Assembly (NCBI GenBank): GCA_003519585.1
Contig: DOWL01000166.1
Location: forward strand, 1-7,131
Length of the DNA: 7,131 bases
Source of the DNA: Nocardioides sp.
GTDB lineage: Bacteria; Actinomycetota; Actinomycetes; Propionibacteriales; Nocardioidaceae
Reading direction: 5' to 3'
Shown here: one piece after another, positions 1 to 5,657 of the stretch
Layout: each line of letters begins with the position of its first letter
How positions within the stretch are numbered: position 1 is the first letter of the stretch
Made by a program: the position numbers and the translations under genes
The notes under the pieces: generated by a model
What the model was told of the DNA's origin: nothing
Database searches by the model: none
The model's input: only the letters and a program-made list of their open reading frames with translations

Positions 1-51
1 CGCAGACTGGGTGTCTTCGAAGCGTCGGCAACGCCGCCAGCGCGTGATCTG

Positions 52-70
52 GGCGGCGTCCGGCGCCGCC
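52..70 (-). terminator. GC-rich hairpin downstream of the GT61 gene
   Basis: A perfect 7-bp stem (GGCGGCG / CGCCGCC, positions 52-58 and 64-70) encloses a 5-nt loop and lies about 20 nt past the stop of the minus-strand glycosyltransferase gene. No T-run follows, so it would be an actinobacterial U-less (I-shaped) terminator at best. A further CGCCGCC copy at 32-38 could pair with 52-58 instead, giving an alternative fold. The remaining bases 1-89 show no recognisable gene; short frames run off the left edge on both strands but cannot be judged. Confidence 0.35.
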
Positions 71-89
71 AGGATTTGCGGGACACGCC

Positions 90-1694
90 CTAGTCCAGGA
101 GCGAGCGCAGGTAGGCGCCCTCGGTCTCCGGATCCACGACGAAGTCGGAATGGAAGGCCGAGCGTTGGTAGCCGGTCGAGGTGCGGGGTACGTCGGGGAC
201 GCTTACCGAGAGGTCGAGCCGGTGTCCGAGCAGCGCGGACAGCTGGTATTCGTTGTGTGCGGGGTAGCCCTCGTGCGTCATCACGATGACGTGCCGCGGC
301 CCGCCCGTGAGCGCGATGTGGAACATCGAGCTGCCGGCGAAGCCGGCCACGACCTCGGCGGCGCGGATCCGGGCGACCTGGTCGGGCAGCGGACTGTCCT
401 CGGGGGCCACCACCGTGAATCCGGCATCGACGAACATCGCCTCCACGTCGTCGCGGTTGCGACAGCGCCGCTTGTCCGATCGCCGGGTGTGGAAGAGCCG
501 CGCGGGCAGGTCGGTCGTCGTCGCCCGCGCGGCCAGGGTGGCGCCCACGTCGTCGTACACCCGCCGCAGGCCGGGGTGGACGAAGCCGCCGATCTCGTAC
601 ATCGCGGTGGTGTCGAGCAGTCGCTCGACGCGCACCGGCTCGGTGACCTCGGTGACCAGCTCCGCGGGTACGCCGGCCGCCTCGAGGATCTCCAGCTCCC
701 AGCTGGTCAGCGGCCGGTGCTCCATCGTCGCGACCAGCACCCGGATGTCGGGGTAACGCTGCCGCGCCTCTGCCCAGCCCCAGGCGTGGCCGAGCTGCTC
801 GGTGAGCGCGTGCCCGAAGTGGTGCGGGAGGGGGCTGGTGAGGTTGAACCACACCCCGTCGAGCCGCTGCTGCGGCTCCGGCGGACGCTCCACGACCTCG
901 GGGGCCAACTCCTGGAGCTCGCGGTTGCGCAGCTCGGGTCGGAGCTGGTGCCGGAAGCTCTCGGGCAGGACTGCGCCCTCCAGCCAACTGGCCCGTCCCG
1001 GCATCACCACGACCTGGTCGTACTCGCGGAGCGCGGCGGGCGGCGCGGCGAAGGAGGTCGGCAGTGGATTGCGGGGCAGCGGCCGGCTCGTGGTCACGGG
1101 CGAACCCACCGTCCAGGTCTCGCCCGGCACCGTCGTCAGTGTCCGTCCGGCCCGGGGCCGGTCGGCGAGGAAGCGGGCAACGGTGTCCTCACCGAGCTTG
1201 GCGAGCGCCTCCGTGGTCCGCGTCGCCACGACCCAGTCGCCCCCCACGGACACCCCCTCGAGTCCGCGCAGCAGCGCTCGCTGGTGGCGGGGCCTGAGTC
1301 CGGCCGCGGGGCCGACCTCGCCGGTCTGCAGCCGCTCGAAGAACCGCCGCCCGTCCGACTCCGGCAACCCCACCACGACCGTGCCACCCCCGCGGACCGA
1401 CCACGACACCGCCGCGAACCTGCGCGGCAGATCCGGCCCGCCCGCGACGTCGATCAGCACGTCGTACGGCGCCTCGCCGACCAGGCGGCCGGACAGTTCG
1501 CTGGGCGACAGCGGGAGCCGGAGGACGGTGACCTGCGCAGCTGGGGCGAGTGCGCGCAGCCGGCCCAGGAGGGTGGACGCGTCGTCGCCGGCCAGCACGG
1601 CGACCCGGGCCTGGGAGCCGGTCGCGAGCGCCGTCGCGACGCGCTCCTCCGGGAGTCCGACCCGCTCGCGGGACCACGGTCTCCAGCGGGTCAC
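90..1694 (-). CDS. Glycosyltransferase family 61 (DUF563) protein with N-terminal Rossmann-like region
   Basis: The protein has 534 residues. The C-terminal part (about 280-475) reads as a GT61/DUF563 glycosyltransferase: the block HHFGHALTEQLGHAWGW (291-307), the basic strand RLFHTRRSDKRRCRNRDD (399-416), then an AGFTVVAPED strand and the helix/loop AAEVVAGFAGSSMFHIAL (445-462), which match the order and spacing of conserved elements in this family. Such enzymes transfer sugars to glycans or glycoproteins; donor and acceptor cannot be told here. Residues about 30-160 (VAVLAGDDAST, YDVLIDVAG, GGGTVVVGLP) look like alternating strands and helices of a degraded methyltransferase-type Rossmann fold; this is inference. 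There is no signal peptide or TM segment, so a cytoplasmic enzyme of surface-polysaccharide synthesis is likely. The start is the GTG at 1694, seven nt after a TAGGCT element, with an in-frame stop at 1712-1710 just upstream. The opposite strand is also open over this span but has no recognisable motif. Confidence 0.82.
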   Translation of the reverse strand: MTRWRPWSRERVGLPEERVATALATGSQARVAVLAGDDASTLLGRLRALAPAAQVTVLRLPLSPSELSGRLVGEAPYDVLIDVAGGPDLPRRFAAVSWSVRGGGTVVVGLPESDGRRFFERLQTGEVGPAAGLRPRHQRALLRGLEGVSVGGDWVVATRTTEALAKLGEDTVARFLADRPRAGRTLTTVPGETWTVGSPVTTSRPLPRNPLPTSFAAPPAALREYDQVVVMPGRASWLEGAVLPESFRHQLRPELRNRELQELAPEVVERPPEPQQRLDGVWFNLTSPLPHHFGHALTEQLGHAWGWAEARQRYPDIRVLVATMEHRPLTSWELEILEAAGVPAELVTEVTEPVRVERLLDTTAMYEIGGFVHPGLRRVYDDVGATLAARATTTDLPARLFHTRRSDKRRCRNRDDVEAMFVDAGFTVVAPEDSPLPDQVARIRAAEVVAGFAGSSMFHIALTGGPRHVIVMTHEGYPAHNEYQLSALLGHRLDLSVSVPDVPRTSTGYQRSAFHSDFVVDPETEGAYLRSLLD

Positions 1695-1701
1695 CGTGCA
1701 G

Positions 1702-1707
1702 AGCCTA
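1702..1707 (-). promoter_or_regulatory. -10 element, leaderless promoter of the GT61 gene
   Basis: Read on the minus strand, TAGGCT fits the actinobacterial TANNNT -10 consensus. It is followed by 7 nt and then the GTG start at 1694, so the transcript would begin at or next to the start codon. No Shine-Dalgarno sequence is present. A convincing -35 was not found. This is inference from spacing only. Confidence 0.5.
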
Positions 1708-1751
1708 AGTCACGGCCTGGTTGTGCGAACCGTGCTGCCGGCGGCCCGGAG

Positions 1752-1757
1752 TAGGGT
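1752..1757 (+). promoter_or_regulatory. -10 element, leaderless promoter of folP operon
   Basis: TAGGGT fits TANNNT and is followed by 8 nt (CACCCCGC) and the GTG at 1766. There is no Shine-Dalgarno sequence before that GTG, which supports a leaderless mRNA starting at or just before the codon. It lies back to back with the -10 of the divergent glycosyltransferase gene, 44 bp apart, so the two upstream regions overlap. It is likely to drive folP-folB-folK and the DUF3180 gene. Confidence 0.5.
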
Positions 1758-1765
1758 CACCCCGC

Positions 1766-2611
1766 GTGACGGACTCGCCGACCAGCGTGCTGGTGATGGG
1801 CGTCGTCAACGTCACACCCGACTCGTTCAGCGACGGCGGGCGGTACGCCGACCCGGCCAGCGCGATCGCCCACGGCCGGGCTCTGCTGGCCGACGGGGCC
1901 GACATCCTCGACGTCGGGGGCGAGTCGACCCGTCCTGGGGCAACGCGCCCGCTGGTCGAGGAGGAGTTGGACCGTGTGGTGCCGGTGATCTCGGCGCTGG
2001 CGGAGGAGGGCGCGCTGGTCTCGGTGGACACGATGCGGCACGAGGTGGCCGCGGCAGCGCTCGCGGCGGGGGCCCGGATCGTCAACGACGTCTCCGGAGG
2101 CCTCGCCGACCCGGAGATCCTTCGCGTGGCAGCGGCCGGCGAGGCGACGTACGTCGCGATGCACTGGCGCGCGCACTCCGACCGGATGGCCGACTTCGCG
2201 ACGTACGACGGGCCCGGGGGTGTGGTCTCCGCCGTCCGGGACGAGCTCGCCGCACGGGCCGACGCCGCACTGGCCGCTGGGATCGCCCCCGAACGGCTGG
2301 TCCTCGACCCAGGGCTGGGGTTCGCCAAGCATGGCGAGCACAACTGGCAGCTGCTGGCCGACCTGGGCCCGATCCAGCAGCTCGGGTACCCGCTCCTGGT
2401 CGGCGCGAGTCGCAAGTCGTTCCTCGGCACGCTGCTCGCCGACGCAGAGGACCGGCCCCGGCCTCCGGAGGGCCGCGATGCTGCCACGACGGCGCTCAGC
2501 GTGCTCCTCGCCCGGGTGGGCGTGTGGGGGCTGCGGGTGCACGACGTACGCTCCACCCGCGACGCCCTGCGGGTGCTGGACGCGCTCGAGACCGCTCGGG
2601 AGGAGGCCTGA
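1766..2611 (+). CDS. folP: Dihydropteroate synthase
   Basis: FolP condenses 6-hydroxymethyl-7,8-dihydropterin diphosphate with p-aminobenzoate to give 7,8-dihydropteroate in the cytoplasm; it is the sulfonamide target. The 281-residue length is usual. All family blocks are present in order: MGVVNVTPDSFSDGG (11-25), DILDVGGESTRPGA (47-60), VSVDT (85-89), NDVSGG (107-112), LDPGLGFAKHG (180-190), GASRKSFLG (213-221) and RVHDV (257-261). The loops and the SRK pterin/sulfate-binding segment look intact, so the enzyme should be active. The overall text is close to mycobacterial FolP1 (for example MHWRA, HNWQLL, WGLRVHDVR). The frame stays open upstream to a TTG at 1721, but the GTG at 1766 is preferred because it sits 8 nt after TAGGGT and starts just ahead of the conserved VMGVVNVTPDS core. 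Its TGA shares one base with the folB ATG, indicating translational coupling. Confidence 0.96.
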   Translation: MTDSPTSVLVMGVVNVTPDSFSDGGRYADPASAIAHGRALLADGADILDVGGESTRPGATRPLVEEELDRVVPVISALAEEGALVSVDTMRHEVAAAALAAGARIVNDVSGGLADPEILRVAAAGEATYVAMHWRAHSDRMADFATYDGPGGVVSAVRDELAARADAALAAGIAPERLVLDPGLGFAKHGEHNWQLLADLGPIQQLGYPLLVGASRKSFLGTLLADAEDRPRPPEGRDAATTALSVLLARVGVWGLRVHDVRSTRDALRVLDALETAREEA

Positions 2612-3000
2612 TGTCGGTTGACGAGCTCGCCCTGACCGGCCTGGAGTGCTGGGGTCACCACGGTGTCTTCGAGCACGAGCGGCGCGAGGGACAGCGGTTC
2701 GTCATCGATCTCGTGCTGGGGATCGACACCGCGCCCGCGGCCGCCTCGGACGACTTGTCAGCGACGGTCGACTACGGAAGTCTCGCGTTGGCGGTGAAAG
2801 CCGCCGTCGAGAGCGATCCGGTCGACCTGATCGAGACACTTGCCCAGCGGATCTCGGAAGTCTGCCTCTTGGACAGCCGTGTTGAATGGGTGCGCGTCAC
2901 GGTCCACAAGCCGGACGCGCCCATCGACGCGAGCTTCAAGGACGTTGCACTGTCGATCACCAGGTCGACCCGGTCGAAGACCCAGGAGGACCCCCTGTGA
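2611..3000 (+). CDS. folB: Dihydroneopterin aldolase
   Basis: FolB cleaves 7,8-dihydroneopterin to 6-hydroxymethyl-7,8-dihydropterin and glycolaldehyde, the step before FolK. The protein has 129 residues, the usual size for this small tunnelling-fold enzyme, which assembles as an octamer in characterised family members. Visible family marks are GHHGVFEHERREGQRFVID (15-33) with the pterin-site acidic residue around E23, the TVDYGSLA segment with Tyr55, DLIETLAQRI (72-81) with Glu75, and VHKPDAPI (98-105) with the conserved Lys100. The ATG overlaps the folP stop (TGATG) and has a strong GGGAGGAGG ribosome-binding stretch at 2598-2606. The same frame is open far upstream through folP, but this is only the high-GC open-frame effect, not a fusion. 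The end overlaps the folK start by 4 nt. Confidence 0.95.
   Translation: MSVDELALTGLECWGHHGVFEHERREGQRFVIDLVLGIDTAPAAASDDLSATVDYGSLALAVKAAVESDPVDLIETLAQRISEVCLLDSRVEWVRVTVHKPDAPIDASFKDVALSITRSTRSKTQEDPL
2984..2989 (+). promoter_or_regulatory. Ribosome-binding site deciding the folK start
   Basis: A perfect AGGAGG lies 7 nt before the GTG at 2997, inside the end of folB. It supports the GTG over the in-frame ATG at 3051, which would remove an 18-residue N-terminal extension and lacks as good a site. Confidence 0.75.
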
Positions 3001-3566
3001 CCGAGACCCCCAACCCGAACATCATCGACGCCGACACCCTCACGGGCGAGATGCGGCCGATCCGTCGGGCGGTGCTCGCGCTGGGCTCCAACCTCGGCGA
3101 GCGGATGGACAACCTCCAGGGGGCGGTGCGCGCTCTGGCCGACACGCCCGACGTCTGGGTGACCGGTGTCTCGCCGGTCTACGAGACCGACCCGATCGAT
3201 GCCCCCGACGGTTCCGACCGCTTCCTCAATGCCGTCGTGCTGGCCGACACCACACTCGCCGCCACGCGGCTGCTCGATCGGGCCTTGGCCATCGAGGACG
3301 CGTTCGACCGCGAACGCAGCGAGGTCCGCAACGCACCGCGCACCCTCGACGTCGACCTCATCGTGGTCGGCGACCGGCGGGCGGACGACGAGCAGCTCCG
3401 GCTCCCGCATCCGCGCGCCGCCGAGCGGGCCTTCGTGCTCCGCCCGTGGCTCGACGTCGACCCGCAGGCGGAGTTCCCCGACCGCGGCCCGGTGGCCGAC
3501 CTGCTCTCGGTCGTCGGCGAGGATGGCCTCCAGCGCCGCGACGACCTCGTCCTCGACCTCGAGTGA
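2997..3566 (+). CDS. folK: 2-amino-4-hydroxy-6-hydroxymethyldihydropteridine diphosphokinase (HPPK)
   Basis: FolK transfers pyrophosphate from ATP to 6-hydroxymethyl-7,8-dihydropterin, making the FolP substrate. The protein has 189 residues. HPPK landmarks are ALGSNLGERMDNLQ (28-41), SPVYETDP (59-66), RFLNAVV (75-81) and the signature RNAPRTLDVDLIVVGD (111-126), in which Asp118 and Asp120 correspond to the Mg-binding pair, then LPHPRAAERAFVLRPW (136-151). About 22 residues precede the kinase core (VTETPNPNIIDADTLTGEMRP), slightly longer than in E. coli. The chosen GTG overlaps the folB stop (GTGA) and has a perfect AGGAGG 7 nt upstream. The C-terminal acidic tail (about residues 170-189) is short and unremarkable. 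It is the third folate gene of the operon, followed after 16 nt by the DUF3180 gene. Confidence 0.95.
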   Translation: MTETPNPNIIDADTLTGEMRPIRRAVLALGSNLGERMDNLQGAVRALADTPDVWVTGVSPVYETDPIDAPDGSDRFLNAVVLADTTLAATRLLDRALAIEDAFDRERSEVRNAPRTLDVDLIVVGDRRADDEQLRLPHPRAAERAFVLRPWLDVDPQAEFPDRGPVADLLSVVGEDGLQRRDDLVLDLE

Positions 3567-3582
3567 CCGCCGTAAGCCCAAC

Positions 3583-4104
3583 GTGACCCGCGACGTCGAC
3601 CCCTATCTCGACCCGGGGTCCGACGACGACCGCCAGGAGCCGCCGGACCCGTCGGGGCGGCTACGGCCGACGTCGTACGCCGTGGTCGCCGCCTGGGCGA
3701 TCGGCGGACTCGTCCTGGGCTGGCTGTGGCGCCGGGTGGCCGAGGAGCTCAACGGCACCGCTCCGCTGGTCTCCTGGGCGCAGCCGGCCGCCCTCTGGTT
3801 GGTGGCCTCGGCGATCGGCATCACCTGGTGGCAGACCTACCGCGCGGTGCAGGTCCGCCGCGAGCGACTGGAGCCGCACCGGGCGGTCAACCGGCTGGTG
3901 CTGGCCCGGGCGGGCGCGCTGGTCGGTGCGCTGGTCGCGGGCGGCTACGCCGGGTACGCGTTGAGCTGGGTCGGCGACCCGGCCGAGCTGGCCGGGCAGC
4001 GGATCCTGCGCTCGGCCGTGGCCGTGCTCGCGGGGATCGCCATGGTGGTCTTCGCGCTCCTGCTGGAGCGCGCCTGCCGGGTCCGCCCGGACCGCGAGAG
4101 CTAG
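3583..4104 (+). CDS. DUF3180 family membrane protein
   Basis: A 173-residue integral membrane protein of unknown function. The N-terminus (1-29) is acidic and proline-rich, probably cytoplasmic. Four hydrophobic segments follow: about 31-49, 64-83, 105-127 and 145-161. A basic loop (QVRRERLEPHRAVNR, 90-104) lies between TM2 and TM3, and the glycine-rich TM3 (LARAGALVGALVAGGYAGYAL) is typical of DUF3180. Genes of this family commonly follow folK in actinobacteria (known from memory), and here the gap is only 16 nt, so it is probably the last cistron of the folate operon. The GTG at 3583 is the most plausible start, though its ribosome-binding site is weak; the frame is open farther upstream only because it shadows folK. 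A role in pterin or folate transport is a possibility, not shown by the sequence. Confidence 0.85.
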   Translation: MTRDVDPYLDPGSDDDRQEPPDPSGRLRPTSYAVVAAWAIGGLVLGWLWRRVAEELNGTAPLVSWAQPAALWLVASAIGITWWQTYRAVQVRRERLEPHRAVNRLVLARAGALVGALVAGGYAGYALSWVGDPAELAGQRILRSAVAVLAGIAMVVFALLLERACRVRPDRES

Positions 4105-4111
4105 GACTGCT

Positions 4112-4861
4112 CTAGAGCCCCAGGGCCCGTGCGGTCGCCCGGCTGACGACCTCGACCCGGCAGCCGTGCAGCGAGTCGGTGCGGTCGCGACTGCCGACGT
4201 AGGTCACCAGTCCGCTGCTGGTCCCGATCATGTCCTTGCGGACACACCAGATGTCGTCCTGGACGCCGTCGTCGGCGACGACGATGTGGTTGCTCTCGCC
4301 CTCCTCGGCGTACACGAGATCCGCGCCCGGGCCGGGGTAGATCAGGTCGTTGCCCTCGTCGCCCGTGATCTGGTCGTCGCCGTCTCCGGCGTCGATGACG
4401 TCGTCGCCGTCGCCGCCGTCCAGCTCGTCCTTGTCGTCACCGCCGTAGACGGTGTCGTTCCCGGCCCCGCCGGACACGTGATCGTGGCCTCCGGCGCCGT
4501 TGAGGAAGTCGTCGCCGTTCTGGCCGATGACCTCGTCGTCGCCGGTACCGCCATCGGCGACGTCATTGCCGGCGCCGGTCATCACGCGATCGTTGCCGCC
4601 GTCACCGGTCAGCTTGTCGGGGCCTCCGCCACCGTTGATGTCGTCGGCGCCGCCTCGCGCCTTGACGGTGTCGCGGCCGGCGCGGGCTTGGATGTGGTCC
4701 GCGTGGTTGGTGCCGACGATGTGATCGCGTCCTGCGTGACCGTTGACTGACCGGCCCACGGGAGACGAAGCCAGCGCGTCCACGGCGGTCGGCGCGAGGG
4801 TGAGTGCGACCGCCGCGCCGAGTGCGCAGACGGTTCGCCTGAGGGGGAGGGAGATAGTCAT
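4112..4861 (-). CDS. Secreted RTX-type (hemolysin-type) calcium-binding repeat protein
   Basis: The protein has 249 residues from the ATG at 4861. A Sec signal peptide is clear: basic start with LRR, hydrophobic core VCALGAAVALTLA, likely cleavage after ALA at 31. Residues 44-187 are 16 consecutive nine-residue units of the GxDxhxxxx type (GNDRVMTGA, GDDEVIGQN, GNDTVYGGD, GDDVIDAGD and so on) without a single insertion or deletion; such repeats fold into a Ca2+-binding parallel beta-roll outside the cell. The C-terminal cap (188-249) has two cysteines, Cys206 and Cys234, that could form a disulfide. No catalytic domain or type I secretion tail is seen, so it is not a toxin by evidence; an extracellular structural or adhesive role is a guess. 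The frame extends upstream to a TTG at 4921, but only the ATG places the signal peptide at the N-terminus, with GGAAGG just before it. It converges on the folate operon with a 7-bp gap. Confidence 0.85.
   Translation of the reverse strand: MTISLPLRRTVCALGAAVALTLAPTAVDALASSPVGRSVNGHAGRDHIVGTNHADHIQARAGRDTVKARGGADDINGGGGPDKLTGDGGNDRVMTGAGNDVADGGTGDDEVIGQNGDDFLNGAGGHDHVSGGAGNDTVYGGDDKDELDGGDGDDVIDAGDGDDQITGDEGNDLIYPGPGADLVYAEEGESNHIVVADDGVQDDIWCVRKDMIGTSSGLVTYVGSRDRTDSLHGCRVEVVSRATARALGL
4301..4732 (-). repeat. Tandem 27-bp coding repeat (16 RTX nonapeptides)
   Basis: The 432 bp are exactly 16 units of 27 bp encoding the calcium-binding nonapeptides of the gene above. Units are diverged at DNA level, but GGCGACGAC/GGCAACGAC-type codon runs recur. 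The first three units lack the double glycine and the last two (with PGP and AEE) are degenerate, as is common at array edges. The opposite strand stays open through the array as an artefact of the repeat. Confidence 0.85.
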
Positions 4862-4872
4862 GCACCTTCCGG

Positions 4873-4905
4873 TAGCCGCATACCCCCGGGAGTATGCATC
4901 GGCTA
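4873..4905. promoter_or_regulatory. Palindromic operator-like site upstream of the RTX gene
   Basis: The 20-bp core at 4878-4897 (GCATACCCCCGGGAGTATGC) is a dyad with a single mismatched pair. Flanking TAGCC (4873-4877) and GGCTA (4901-4905) extend it with a 3-nt offset. It ends 12 nt before the RTX gene ATG, where a promoter or short leader would lie. The TAC-C-run/G-run-GTA pattern recalls CsoR-family metal or sulfur sensor operators, and the central CG also fits LacI-type operators; neither is proven. Confidence 0.5.
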
Positions 4906-4964
4906 AGCCGGGATCGCCCAACCGGGGTCGAGCGTGTCGCGCGGACGGGGGCCGCCGAGGGCTC

Positions 4965-4970
4965 TAGCCT
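4965..4970 (+). promoter_or_regulatory. -10 element, leaderless promoter of the coiled-coil membrane protein gene
   Basis: TAGCCT fits TANNNT and is followed by 6 nt (GCCCCT) and the ATG at 4977. Transcription would start on the A of the ATG. No Shine-Dalgarno sequence is present. No clear -35 was seen. Confidence 0.55.
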
Positions 4971-4976
4971 GCCCCT

Positions 4977-5561
4977 ATGGCTTCCCCACCAGTAACACAG
5001 GCAACACGGAGGCGTCAGCGGTCGATCCGCGTGACGACCGCCGTGGGCCTGATCGTGCTCGCTGCGCTGGTCGTCGCCGGCGCAGCTGTGAGCGGCTCGT
5101 GGCTCCTCGTCACGATCGCCGCCGGGCTCGGCGTCGCCCTCGGCGCCGCAGCCACCCGGATCACCCATACCGAGCTCGTCGCCTCGCGGGTCGAGGCGGC
5201 GCGCGACCGCGCCGCGCAGGCCGTCGCCTACAACGAGCTCACCGAGGTCCGCACGTCCGAGCACGCGGCGTACGTCGCCGACGTGCAGTCCCGGATCAAC
5301 GAGAAGGAGCAGGCGCTCGACGAGCTCGAGCTCGCCCTGTCGCTCTCCCAGCGCCGCGCCGCCACCTCCACGCGCAAGCGCAACGCGGAGGGACGCCGGG
5401 CCGCCGGCCTCCAGGTCCGGCTCACCGAGGCCGAGGAGCGGGCCGGGATCGCGCAGTTGCGCGTCGTGGAGCTCGAGCAGGAGGTGCTCGCCCTCCGCGC
5501 CGAACTCGAGGCTGTCACCGCCGCCTGGCACAGCGTCGAGCACCTGCGCAAGCACGCCTGA
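4977..5561 (+). CDS. Small membrane protein with two TM segments and a long coiled coil
   Basis: A 194-residue protein that I do not recognise as a named family. A basic N-terminus (TRRRQRSIR, 10-18) is followed by two hydrophobic segments at about 20-38 and 41-60, separated by a very short turn (VSGSW), forming a hairpin in the membrane with both ends probably cytoplasmic by the positive-inside rule. Residues about 66-190 are charged, rich in Ala, Glu, Arg and Leu with heptad-like spacing (for example EKEQALDELELALSLSQRR, 109-127, and ELEQEVLALRAELEAV, 165-180), which predicts a long coiled coil. It may be a scaffold or envelope/cell-division-associated protein, but nothing here fixes a function. 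The ATG is placed by the TAGCCT element 6 nt upstream. It is divergent from the RTX gene (115 bp apart) and is probably monocistronic, since a hairpin and a large palindrome follow it. Confidence 0.8.
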   Translation: MASPPVTQATRRRQRSIRVTTAVGLIVLAALVVAGAAVSGSWLLVTIAAGLGVALGAAATRITHTELVASRVEAARDRAAQAVAYNELTEVRTSEHAAYVADVQSRINEKEQALDELELALSLSQRRAATSTRKRNAEGRRAAGLQVRLTEAEERAGIAQLRVVELEQEVLALRAELEAVTAAWHSVEHLRKHA

Positions 5562-5579
5562 GCGGGGCGTTCCGCGCTC
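5560..5579 (+). terminator. Hairpin at the end of the coiled-coil gene
   Basis: GAGCG (5560-5564) pairs with CGCTC (5575-5579), with one mismatch, two more G-C pairs and a 4-nt loop inside. It overlaps the last bases of the TGA stop and has no T-run, so it is a weak U-less terminator candidate. The larger palindrome 20 nt downstream could act in the same way. Confidence 0.3.
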
Positions 5580-5604
5580 GTACCCCCACCCGCGCACGCC
5601 ACTT

Positions 5605-5619
5605 GTAACTGAGTGTTAC
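5605..5619. promoter_or_regulatory. Dyad site, copy 1 (GTAAC-N5-GTTAC)
   Basis: The left arm of the large palindrome is itself a dyad with 5-bp half-sites and a TGAGT spacer, a size and form common for TetR-type operators. It is repeated in inverted orientation at 5658-5672. The binding protein is unknown and no regulator gene lies in the window. Confidence 0.35.
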
Positions 5620-5657
5620 GTCATCTACCTGGGCGTTATAACGCCCACCTAGAAGTC

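Noticed and set aside
1..86. Minus-strand partial ORF starting with the GTG at 86 after the GT61 stop, and a plus-strand frame ending at TAG 91-93
   Set aside because: Both are under 32 codons within the window, without a motif or ribosome-binding site, and the hairpin at 52-70 lies inside them.
71..93. Possible insertion-sequence terminus (GATTTGCGGGACACGCC followed by CTAG)
   Set aside because: The text vaguely recalls IS5-type ends abutting a CTAG target, but only one end could be in the window and no transposase sequence is readable in 1-70. A search of the sequence left of the window for a matching inverted end would decide it.
150..1754. 534-codon plus-strand ORF opposite the GT61 gene
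   Set aside because: It has the same length as the real gene by chance of GC-rich mirror frames, no recognisable domain, and low-complexity His/Arg/Gly/Pro-rich text typical of antisense frames.
802..2610. Long in-frame extension upstream of folB
   Set aside because: The frame is merely open across folP and the region opposite the GT61 gene; FolB is complete from 2611, which has a strong ribosome-binding site and normal family length.
1705..2676. 323-codon minus-strand ORF opposite folP
   Set aside because: It is Ser/Arg/Ala-rich antisense text with no motif, while the plus strand carries every FolP signature.
4166..4750. 194-codon plus-strand ORF rich in Val/Asp/Ala
   Set aside because: It is the regular antisense reading of the RTX repeat array, periodic for the same reason, with no independent start signal.
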